From contig JADDPV010000160.1 in NCBI GenBank assembly GCA_016781705.1, positions 1-6,817 of the forward strand: a stretch of DNA of 6,817 bases, written 5' to 3'. This stretch comes from Rubrobacter sp. Lineage in GTDB: Bacteria; Actinomycetota; Rubrobacteria; Rubrobacterales; Rubrobacteraceae. Made by a program: the position numbers and the translations under genes. Shown here piece by piece: positions 1 through 5,790 of this stretch (its first letter is position 1; each line of letters opens with the position of its first letter). A model generated the notes under the pieces. The model saw nothing but the letters and a program-made list of their open reading frames with translations, searched no databases and was not told where the DNA came from.

Positions 1-253
1 CAGGTGGCCTTTCGAGCCCCTGACGACGATGCACGCCGTTTTCCTGAAGCCTTAGAAGCGTTCGATCTTCTTGCAGCCTATAGACCGGACGTCCCTGCCC
101 TCGAGTCGGAGGAACGAAGGGCCCGATCCGTGGGCGACGTTCGTGGGGCGCGAACGCCGGTCCCGCGTGGAACCGTCCGGGTCGATGGTGCAGGCGGTGC
201 CGCGCGGGCGTTGTATTACGGTGGTGGGGGAGCGATCCTGTATAAATAGCGGT
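1..253. other. Upstream non-coding region before the DUF2071 gene
   Basis: I see no gene here. The open frames crossing it use mixed third-position bases unlike the strongly GC-ending codons of the genes downstream, and they resemble no family I know. One minus-strand frame stopping at 52-54 would have to start inside the DUF2071 gene, so I take it as a shadow. The thiamine-pyrophosphate riboswitch core (the CUGAGA box and the later conserved half) is not recognisable, although a thiamine operon follows. The last 15 bases are unusually AT-rich for this window and hold the putative promoter. Confidence 0.5.
239..247 (+). promoter_or_regulatory. Putative -10 promoter element, possibly giving a leaderless mRNA
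   Basis: TATAAA at 241-246, directly preceded by TG, is a good match to a housekeeping -10 box and stands out in a GC-rich region. A transcript starting about seven bases downstream would begin at or next to the ATG at 254. No Shine-Dalgarno-like purine run lies just before that ATG, which fits leaderless translation, a mode common in actinobacteria. The -35 element is weak: TTACGG at 216-221 gives a 19-base spacer, and TTGTAT at 211-216 is too far away. The promoter is therefore an inference. Confidence 0.5.
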
Positions 254-1021
254 ATGGAGACCGGTTCCACCATCGAGCGCCTTCTGGGCGAGACGAGCCA
301 TCGCCCGTATCCTGTGCCGGAGGGATCATGGGGCCTGAGCATGAGCTGGCACGACGTGCTCTTCATGCACTGGCCGGTGCCGGAGGGCTGGTTGCGTTCC
401 CTTATACCGCCGTCGTTGGAGCTGGATTCCTTCGATGGGTCGGCGTGGCTCGGGGTGGTGCCGTTCACGATGTCCGGGGTGAGGCCGCGCTTCTTGCCGG
501 GGGTGCCGTGGCTCTCGAACTTTCCGGAGATAAACCTCCGCACCTACGTTACCCGGAACGGCAAGCCCGGCGTCTGGTTTTTCAGCCTGGACGCCCACAA
601 CCCGGTCGCCGTCCGCCTCGCCCGCGCTACCTTCTCGCTCCCCTACTTCGACGCGAGGATGTCCTCCCGGTCCTCGGGCGACGGCATAGATTACAAAAGC
701 GTGCGCACCCACAAGGGGGCCGCGCCGACCAGGTTCGTCGGCCGTTACAGGTCGACGGGCGGCCGGTTCGATTCCGGTCCCGGTACGCTGGAGAACTTCC
801 TCACCGAGCGCTACTGCCTCTACAGCGCGGACGGTAAGGGGCGCGTACGGCGGGGGGAGATCCACCACGAGATGTGGCCGCTCGAGGGGGCCGAGGTGGA
901 GGTCGAGGAGATGGAGATGACCGGACAGATCGGGGTTACCCTCCCCCGGACCGAGCCCGTGATCCACCTCGCCCGCCGCCTCGACGTCGTCGCCTGGACC
1001 CCGCGGAGGATAGATCCGTGA
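254..1021 (+). CDS. DUF2071 / YqjF-family protein
   Basis: This 255-residue protein has the hallmarks of the DUF2071 (YqjF) family, whose biochemical role is not established and which is thought to share the acetoacetate-decarboxylase fold. Visible motifs in order are SWHDVLFMHWPV (31-42), a segment with IPPSLELDSFDGSAWLG (51-67), VPFTMSG (69-75), the FPEINLRTYV box (90-99), PGVWFFSLDA (105-114) and LPYFDARM (129-136). I chose the ATG at 254 because HRPYPVPEGSW (16-26) matches the usual family N-terminus, whereas a start at Met30 would lose it. The frame is open further upstream, but that part looks non-coding. The TGA overlaps the thiE GTG by four bases (GTGA), so the two are probably translationally coupled. 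No signal peptide or membrane helix is evident, so it is probably cytoplasmic. A link to thiamine is suggested only by position. Confidence 0.88.
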   Translation: METGSTIERLLGETSHRPYPVPEGSWGLSMSWHDVLFMHWPVPEGWLRSLIPPSLELDSFDGSAWLGVVPFTMSGVRPRFLPGVPWLSNFPEINLRTYVTRNGKPGVWFFSLDAHNPVAVRLARATFSLPYFDARMSSRSSGDGIDYKSVRTHKGAAPTRFVGRYRSTGGRFDSGPGTLENFLTERYCLYSADGKGRVRRGEIHHEMWPLEGAEVEVEEMEMTGQIGVTLPRTEPVIHLARRLDVVAWTPRRIDP

Positions 1022-1650
1022 AGCCCATCGAGAGGTTGGGGGAGGCCCGCCTGATCCTCGTCACGGATCCCCGCCCGGACCTCGCCGCCAGGGTCAGGGC
1101 GGCCGTCCGGGGGGGCGTGGACATAGTGCAGCTCAGGGACAAGCACGCCACGCGCGAGGAGCTCTTGCCGCTGGCCGAAGAACTGCGCGGGATCTGCGAG
1201 GAGGCCGACGCCATCTTCACCGTTAACGACGACGTGGAGCTCGCCCGATCCTCCCGCGCCCACGGGGTCCATCTCGGTCAGGAGGACGGTCCCCTCGCGG
1301 GGGCCAGGCGCGCCCTCGGCCCCGACGCCGTAATCGGCCGGTCGGTGGGGAGCACGCAGGAGGCGATCGAGGCCGTCCGGGAAGGCGCGGACTACCTGGG
1401 GGTGGGGACGATCTACGCCACCCCGACGAAGCCGGAGGAGGAGGCGGACGGTCCTGCGCTCCTCGGGGAGGTGGCGGACCTCGGGCTCGTCGTCCCGTGG
1501 TTCGCCATCGGCGGCATAACGCGGGAGACGGCTGGGGAAGCGGCCGCCGCGGGGGCTTACGGCTTCGCGGTCGTCCGGGCCGTGCTCGACGCCGACGACC
1601 CGGCCTCCACCGCCCGCGAGCTCCGTTCCCTTCTGGGCGCGGGGCTCTAG
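1018..1650 (+). CDS. thiE: Thiamine-phosphate synthase ThiE
   Basis: ThiE joins hydroxymethylpyrimidine diphosphate (HMP-PP) to thiazole phosphate, giving thiamine phosphate and pyrophosphate in the cytoplasm. The 210-residue product is of normal family length and is a TIM barrel with all the expected signatures. These are QLRDK (38-42), the Mg/diphosphate-binding NDDVELA (70-76), HGVHLGQED (82-90), GRSVGS (107-112), the phosphate-binding YLGVGTIYATPTK (126-138) and AIGGI (163-167). The GTG at 1018 overlaps the DUF2071 stop and gives the usual short N-terminus; the longer open frame upstream is the out-of-frame shadow of DUF2071. ThiL is encoded three genes downstream and carries out the next step of the pathway. 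No riboswitch is visible, so regulation by TPP would need another mechanism or does not occur here. All key residues appear intact. Confidence 0.96.
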   Translation: MKPIERLGEARLILVTDPRPDLAARVRAAVRGGVDIVQLRDKHATREELLPLAEELRGICEEADAIFTVNDDVELARSSRAHGVHLGQEDGPLAGARRALGPDAVIGRSVGSTQEAIEAVREGADYLGVGTIYATPTKPEEEADGPALLGEVADLGLVVPWFAIGGITRETAGEAAAAGAYGFAVVRAVLDADDPASTARELRSLLGAGL

Positions 1651-1653
1651 GGC

Positions 1654-2523
1654 TTGGCGGTCAAGGCCGACCTCGTCTCCGGCATCCTGCCGGTCCGCTC
1701 CGACGGCCGGATGCTCTTGCTCCAGCGACCGGGCACGGAGACGTGGGAACCTCCGGCGGGCCGTCTCGCCCCCGGCGAAGGCTTCGCCTACGGGGCCGTC
1801 CGCGAGGTCTACGAGGAGACGGGTCTCCTCGTGGCCCCGCAGCGTCTCCTCGCGACCTGGGTAGGGGAGCGCCCCGGAGGGGGACTCCTCGCGAGCGCCA
1901 CCTTTATAGGAAGGGCCGGACGGGACGACGTCCGGATCTCCCACGAGCACCTCGGGTACAGGTGGGTGACGCTGGACGAGTGGCTCGAGTTGCCGAGCTG
2001 GTGGAGCCGCGAGAACATCCTGCGGGTAGCGGGGCCCGTCTCCGCCCTCTCCACCGAACTCCTCCCCGAACCGCCCGTCCCGGAGCCGCCACGCCCCGGG
2101 GTGGTGAACGCGAACCTCGGCGCGGGGACCGTCGTCGTGGACGTAAGCGGGCGGGAGCCCCGCGCGCTCCTGCTCCGGCGCCGCAAGCCGCCCGTGGGCT
2201 TGTGGGAGAACCCGGGCGGGATGCTGGAGCCCGGCGAGGACTTCGTGCGGTGCGCCCGGCGCGAGACCCTCGAGGAGACCGGCCTCGACGTCGAGCCCGG
2301 GGCCCCGTGGTGGGCCCGGGTCGAGGGCTGGCGCGCCTCCGACGACCCCGAGCTCTACGCGGGCGTCGGCTTTCTCGCCCGCCACCCCGGAGGGGAGGTT
2401 CGGCTCGAAGACTCCGCCCACGACCGGTACCTGTGGGCCACCGAAACCGAGTGGCGTACGCTGCGTACCTGGTACACGAGCGGAGAATCCGACGCCCTCT
2501 GGAGGGCGGTGAAGGAGACGTGA
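1654..2523 (+). CDS. Tandem Nudix hydrolase (two Nudix domains in one chain)
   Basis: This 289-residue protein contains two complete Nudix domains. Nudix enzymes hydrolyse nucleoside diphosphates linked to another moiety, and related diphosphates, using a metal-binding helix with the pattern GX5EX7REUXEEXGU. The first box spans 36-58 (G36, E42, R50-E51, E54-E55, G57) and the second 189-211 (G189, E195, R203-E204, E207-E208, G210). Both match without a missing residue, so both sites should be able to bind metal. A proline-rich linker (138-148) separates the domains. An in-frame TAG, the thiE stop, lies just upstream at 1648-1650. The only start that keeps domain 1 whole is therefore the TTG at 1654, three bases after thiE. 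The stop overlaps the GTG of the next gene. The substrate cannot be read from sequence. The operon position suggests a thiamine-related diphosphate such as HMP-PP or damaged or analogue thiamine diphosphate; general nucleotide clean-up is the alternative. Confidence 0.92.
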   Translation: MAVKADLVSGILPVRSDGRMLLLQRPGTETWEPPAGRLAPGEGFAYGAVREVYEETGLLVAPQRLLATWVGERPGGGLLASATFIGRAGRDDVRISHEHLGYRWVTLDEWLELPSWWSRENILRVAGPVSALSTELLPEPPVPEPPRPGVVNANLGAGTVVVDVSGREPRALLLRRRKPPVGLWENPGGMLEPGEDFVRCARRETLEETGLDVEPGAPWWARVEGWRASDDPELYAGVGFLARHPGGEVRLEDSAHDRYLWATETEWRTLRTWYTSGESDALWRAVKET

Positions 2524-2858
2524 TCGCGGAAGAAGCGCGACGTGAGCAAGGCCAGGATCTCCAGGCGCAGACCGGAGACGGAGCTGCCGAAGCTTCCGCT
2601 ACCGACGGCGTCTCCCGGGGAGGCTGGCGGACCTGGGTGCTCGTCTTTGGAGTCTTCGTCCTCCCGATCCTGTTCTACGCCGCGATCCCAGCCGTCGCGG
2701 CGTTGTTCATACCGCCCGGCAGGAAGGTCGCGTTCTCGGCCGCGCTCGTGATCGGGGCCGAGGGGACTTTCCTGGTCTCGGCGCTCGTCCTCGGTCGGGA
2801 GGCCGTGCGGCGCTACCTCGACCCGAGGCCCCTCTTCGGCCGGTCCGGAGAAGGCTGA
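2520..2858 (+). CDS. Small two-helix membrane protein, resembling the 'transporter suffix' domain
   Basis: This is a 112-residue protein with a polar, Glu/Gln/Ala-rich N-terminus (1-35) and two hydrophobic segments, about 38-64 and 70-92, linked by the short turn PPGRK (65-69). The tail GREAVRRYLDPRPLFG is basic. The second helix with its GAEGTF (79-84) and LGREAVRRYL pattern recalls the small domain that sequence databases call a transporter suffix domain, found alone or attached to transporters. I recall that family rather than having searched for it. Its function is unknown. The GTG at 2520 overlaps the Nudix TGA (GTGA) and has AAGGAG just before it. The gene ends in a 4-base overlap with the CTG start of thiL. 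Such placement supports a real, co-translated gene, possibly an accessory to a transporter or a membrane anchor, but no transporter lies in this window. Confidence 0.8.
   Translation: MIAEEARREQGQDLQAQTGDGAAEASATDGVSRGGWRTWVLVFGVFVLPILFYAAIPAVAALFIPPGRKVAFSAALVIGAEGTFLVSALVLGREAVRRYLDPRPLFGRSGEG
2847..2854 (+). promoter_or_regulatory. Ribosome binding site for the CTG start of thiL
   Basis: GGAGAAGG lies immediately before the CTG at 2855, with GGAG four bases away from it. It sits inside the 3' end of the small membrane-protein gene. No such purine run lies at a proper distance before the GTG at 2921, the only conventional start nearby. This supports initiation at the CTG, helped by ribosomes ending at the overlapping TGA. 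Confidence 0.6.
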
Positions 2859-3805
2859 ACGAGTTCGACGTCATACGACGCCTCTCGGGGCGCCTCCCCG
2901 CGCCGCCCGCCGAGGTCGTCGTGCCCATCGGGGACGACTGCGCCGTCATACGCCTCGGGGATGGGCTCTGGGCCGCCGCGGCGGATATGCTCGTCGAGGG
3001 GCGTCACTTCGAGGCCTCGTGGGCCTCGCCCCGGGACGTCGGGTACAAGGCCGTGGCCGTCAACGTCTCGGACGTCGCCGCGATGGGGGGGACGCCGCGG
3101 TTCGTCCTCGCCTCCGGCGGCGGCCCGGACCCCGAGACGACGCTGGGCTGCATGGAGGGGCTCTTCGAGGCCTCCGAGGAGTTCGGGGTGTACCCCCTCG
3201 GGGGCGACACGACGGGCTCCCCGGCGCTTACGGTGGACGTTGCGATCCTCGGGGAGTTGAGCTATCCGCCCGTGCTCCGCTCCGGCGCCCGGCCCGGGGA
3301 CCTTCTGGCCGTCACCGGCGAGCTCGGCGCGTCGGCGGCGGGGCTCCTCGCGCTCATGGGCGGCGACACCGGACCTCGCGTCCGGCGCCTGGTCCGCAAG
3401 CACCTCCGCCCGGAGCCGCGGACCCTCGCGGGAAGGACGGCGGCCCGGCTCGGGGCGGGGGCCATGATCGACCTCTCCGACGGCCTCGCCTCCGACGTAC
3501 GCCACGTCTGCGAGGGGAGCAGCGTGGGCTGCCGCGTGGACCTCGGGCTCCTTCCCATCGCCGACGATACCCGGGAGTACGCCTCGTCCCTGGGCCGCGA
3601 CCCGGAGGTGCTCGCCGCGACCGGGGGCGAGGACTACGAGCTGCTGATCTCCGCCCCCGAGGGGGTGATGGATGGGTTGGCCGCGGAAGCCGACGTGCCC
3701 GTCACCGTCGTCGGGGAGGTCGTGGATGGGGGAGGGGTGGCGTTCGTGCGCGACGGAGAGCACCTCGACGACCTCTCGGGCTGGGATCATTTTCGCGAGG
3801 CATAG
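2855..3805 (+). CDS. thiL: Thiamine-phosphate kinase ThiL (CTG start)
   Basis: ThiL phosphorylates thiamine phosphate with ATP to make thiamine diphosphate, the active cofactor. Read from the CTG at 2855 it has 316 residues, a normal length. Motifs in order are the N-terminal NEFDVIRRL (2-10), IGDDCAV with the metal-binding Asp pair (25-31), ADMLVEGRHF (43-52), GYKAVAVNVSDVAAMGG (63-79), GGDTT (116-120), MIDLSDGLASD (204-214) and GGEDYELL (257-264). This is the full AIR-synthase-like fold of the family. The frame has no ATG, GTG or TTG before the GTG at 2921, which would remove 22 residues including the typical NEFxxIRR helix. CTG overlapping the previous TGA (CTGA) with GGAG four bases upstream is therefore the best start. 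A conventional gene caller would probably report the shorter 294-residue form. Confidence 0.95.
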   Translation: MNEFDVIRRLSGRLPAPPAEVVVPIGDDCAVIRLGDGLWAAAADMLVEGRHFEASWASPRDVGYKAVAVNVSDVAAMGGTPRFVLASGGGPDPETTLGCMEGLFEASEEFGVYPLGGDTTGSPALTVDVAILGELSYPPVLRSGARPGDLLAVTGELGASAAGLLALMGGDTGPRVRRLVRKHLRPEPRTLAGRTAARLGAGAMIDLSDGLASDVRHVCEGSSVGCRVDLGLLPIADDTREYASSLGRDPEVLAATGGEDYELLISAPEGVMDGLAAEADVPVTVVGEVVDGGGVAFVRDGEHLDDLSGWDHFREA

Positions 3806-3847
3806 AGGGTTCTGCGGTGACGCGCACGGGTACGGGACCACGCAGGA

Positions 3848-3872
3848 CGCCCCGAAAGGGGGGCTTTCCTTG
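3848..3872 (+). promoter_or_regulatory. Ribosome binding site of chaB inside competing hairpins
   Basis: The purine run AAAGGGGGG (3855-3863) lies six bases before the TTG at 3870. The same G run can pair in more than one way. CCCC-GAAA-GGGG (3850-3861) has a GNRA-type tetraloop. GCCCC (3849-3853) with GGGGC (3860-3864) is followed by TTTCCTT and looks like a weak intrinsic terminator. GAAAG (3854-3858) can pair with CTTTC (3864-3868). All would hide the binding site. The pairings are seen in the sequence; a regulatory role is inferred. Confidence 0.45.
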
Positions 3873-4067
3873 CCGCACGAGAACCTGACCGGCCTTCCGG
3901 AGAGCATGAGGCGAAACCTGCCCCATCACGCGCGGGAGATCCACCGCGCCGCCTACTTCTCCGCCGAGGAGCAGTACGGCGAGGAGAGCCGCGCCCACCC
4001 AGTGGCGTGGAGCGACTTCGAGGACGAGTACGAGAAGAACGCGAACGGCGACCGGATGGAGAAGTAG
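3870..4067 (+). CDS. chaB: ChaB-family small protein
   Basis: This 65-residue acidic protein matches the ChaB family, named after the putative cation transport regulator beside the ChaA antiporter of E. coli; its molecular role is poorly known. The family pattern is clear: LPES (9-12), LPHHAREIHRAAYFSAEEQY (17-36), HPVAWSDFEDEYEKN (43-57) and a polar tail. E. coli ChaB is slightly longer, at 76 residues. The TTG at 3870 places the usual eight residues before LPES and has a strong purine run six bases upstream. The ATG at 3906 (Met13) would remove the LPES motif, and the longer upstream frame runs into thiL. It follows thiL by 64 bases and is probably the last gene of the operon. No ChaA-like antiporter is present, so the chaB symbol reflects family membership only. 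Confidence 0.88.
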   Translation: MPHENLTGLPESMRRNLPHHAREIHRAAYFSAEEQYGEESRAHPVAWSDFEDEYEKNANGDRMEK

Positions 4068-4096
4068 CCTTCGAGGACGGCCATCCCGAAACGAGC

Positions 4097-4146
4097 CGGG
4101 CGCCGGACGGAGGATGGTCCCCGCCCGGCGCCCGATGAGTCTTTTC
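4097..4146. terminator. Intergenic hairpin between convergent operons, probable terminator
   Basis: A perfect 10-bp inverted repeat, CGGGCGCCGG (4097-4106) and CCGGCGCCCG (4125-4134), encloses an 18-base loop. It lies between the stop of chaB (4067) and the stop of ptsI on the other strand (4156). On the plus strand a short T run (4142-4145) follows a few bases after the stem. On the minus strand only TTT follows. It probably ends the thiamine operon, and possibly ptsHI as well. Confidence 0.65.
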
Positions 4147-4155
4147 CTCCGGTCC

Positions 4156-5787
4156 TTACGGAAGCTCGGAGATTATCTTCTTCGCCCTCGGGATCGCCGG
4201 CGGGCTCATACTCAACTCCGTGACGCCCAGGGCCACGAGCTTCGGGGCGAGCGCGGGGTCGCCGGCCGCCTCGCCGCAGACGCCGGTTTGTATGCCGGCC
4301 TTCTCCGCGGCCCGGCAGGTCATCTCGATGAGCTTGAGGACGGCGGGATGGTCCGCGCGGTAGAGCTTCTCCAGCTTCTCGTTGCCCCGGTCGACGGCCA
4401 GGGCGTACTGGGTGAGGTCGTTGGTCCCGATGGAGAAGAAGTCAACCTCCCGGGCGAGCTCGTCGGCGCACAGCGCCGCCGCCGGGGTCTCGACCATCAC
4501 GCCGGCCTCCACCGGGCCGGTCTCGGCGCCCTCCCTTTCTAGCTCCTCGCGGCACTCCGCTAGCAGGCACCTGGCTTCTACAAACTCCTCCACCGAGGAG
4601 ACCATCGGGAACATGACCTTGAGGTTGCCGTGCGCCGCCGCCCGCAGTATGGCCCTGAGTTGCGGCCTGAAGAGGTCGGGGACGTCGAGGCTCATCCTGA
4701 TGCCGCGCCAGCCGAGAAACGGGTTCTCCTCCTCGTGCCCGCTCACGCCGGGCAGGTCCTTGTCGCCGCCGACGTCTATGGTGCGTATGATCACGGGCTT
4801 CTCACCAAAGGCCTCAGCGACCTCCCGGTAGACCCCGTATTGCTCCTCCTCGGTCGGTAGCTCGTCGCGCTCCATGAAAAGAAACTCGGTGCGGAAGAGC
4901 CCTACGCCCTCGGCGCCCCAGGAGAGGGCGTCCGCGGCCTCCTTCGGGGAGCCGAGGTTCGCCGCGACCTCGATGCGGCGTCCCCCGTGCGTCCTGGCCT
5001 CCACGTGCCTGTACGCCTCTAGGGCCGCCCTCTCAGTGGCCGCCTCTGCCTGCTCCCCCTCGAAGAAGGCGACCTCGTCGGCGTCGGGGTCCGTAACGAC
5101 GTAGCCATCGTCGCCGTGTACGGCGACGATGCCTGCCCCGAGCGCCCTTTCGAGTGCTTCGGCGCCCACGCCGACGACCGCCGGTATGCCCATCGAGCGG
5201 GCCATGATCGAGACGTGCGAGGTCTTGGAGCCCTCGGCCGTCACCAGTCCCAGGACCATCTCCCTCGGCATCCGGGCCGTCTCCGAGGGGGCGAGGTTGC
5301 GGGCCAGGACGACCGAGGGTACCGCGAGGCCGGCGAGCCCCGACGAGCGGAGCCCCATAAGCTGGGCCGCGATCTGGCTCGTCACGTCCCTGACGTCGTC
5401 GGCGCGGGCGGCCATGTACTCGTCCTCCATCCCGGCGAAGAGGCCAGCGAACTCCTCGCCCACGGCGAGGACCGCGGCCTCCGGGCTCTCCAGGTTCCTC
5501 ACGCGTTCCTCGACCTCCGAGTGGAGCTCCGGGTCCCCGGCGAACTCGACGTGGGCGTCCAGGATCTCCGCCTCCTCCGAGCCGGACTCGCTCAACGCGT
5601 CGCGGGCCTCCGAGATCTGGGCGACGACCGCCTCTATAGCTCCACGGAACCTCTCGAGCTCCGCCTCGACCTCGCCCTCGGCGATGCCTGTACGCTGGGG
5701 TTCGAGCTCGTCGGGGGCGTGGACGAAGGCGGGGCCCACGGCCACCCCTTCCGAGGCGGCCACGCCCTCCAGGCGCGCGCCCGGCAC
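4156..5787 (-). CDS. ptsI: PTS enzyme I (phosphoenolpyruvate-protein phosphotransferase)
   Basis: Enzyme I takes phosphate from phosphoenolpyruvate and passes it to His15 of HPr, the first step of the sugar phosphotransferase system in the cytoplasm. The 543-residue product is slightly shorter than the roughly 570 of E. coli. The N-terminal HPr-binding helical region is about 20-145. The phosphoryl-carrier histidine is His191 in SKTSHVSIMARS (187-198), followed by IPAVVG. The PEP-binding barrel shows VGLFRTEFLFM (295-305), RTIDVGGDK (335-343), NPFLGWRGIR (355-364), SIGTNDLTQYALAVDRGN (452-469) and the active-site Cys504 in GVCGEAAGD (502-510). The glycine pair usual just before the His loop is replaced (AEGSKTSH). 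The GTG at 5787 lies three bases after the ptsH stop, with a strong GGAGGAGGA site inside the end of ptsH. Confidence 0.95.
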   Translation of the reverse strand: MPGARLEGVAASEGVAVGPAFVHAPDELEPQRTGIAEGEVEAELERFRGAIEAVVAQISEARDALSESGSEEAEILDAHVEFAGDPELHSEVEERVRNLESPEAAVLAVGEEFAGLFAGMEDEYMAARADDVRDVTSQIAAQLMGLRSSGLAGLAVPSVVLARNLAPSETARMPREMVLGLVTAEGSKTSHVSIMARSMGIPAVVGVGAEALERALGAGIVAVHGDDGYVVTDPDADEVAFFEGEQAEAATERAALEAYRHVEARTHGGRRIEVAANLGSPKEAADALSWGAEGVGLFRTEFLFMERDELPTEEEQYGVYREVAEAFGEKPVIIRTIDVGGDKDLPGVSGHEEENPFLGWRGIRMSLDVPDLFRPQLRAILRAAAHGNLKVMFPMVSSVEEFVEARCLLAECREELEREGAETGPVEAGVMVETPAAALCADELAREVDFFSIGTNDLTQYALAVDRGNEKLEKLYRADHPAVLKLIEMTCRAAEKAGIQTGVCGEAAGDPALAPKLVALGVTELSMSPPAIPRAKKIISELP

Positions 5788-5790
5788 GGT

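Noticed and set aside
4..249. 81-residue plus-strand frame at the window start
   Set aside because: Codon usage does not match the neighbouring genes, no family is recognisable, and it runs into the putative promoter of the DUF2071 gene.
820..2421. 533-residue open frame on the minus strand opposite thiE and the Nudix gene
   Set aside because: Its product is a Gly/Pro/Arg/Glu-rich low-complexity translation with no recognisable domain, and it lies antisense to two well-supported genes; long antisense frames are expected in GC-rich coding DNA.
2921..3805. Shorter ThiL starting at GTG 2921
   Set aside because: It would drop the conserved N-terminal NEFDVIRRL helix and begin only four residues before the GDD motif, with no ribosome binding site at a suitable distance; the CTG at 2855 explains the data better.
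2813..3907. 364-residue open frame on the minus strand opposite thiL
   Set aside because: It is a shadow of the thiL codon pattern, with no family resemblance and biased Arg/Pro/Gly composition.
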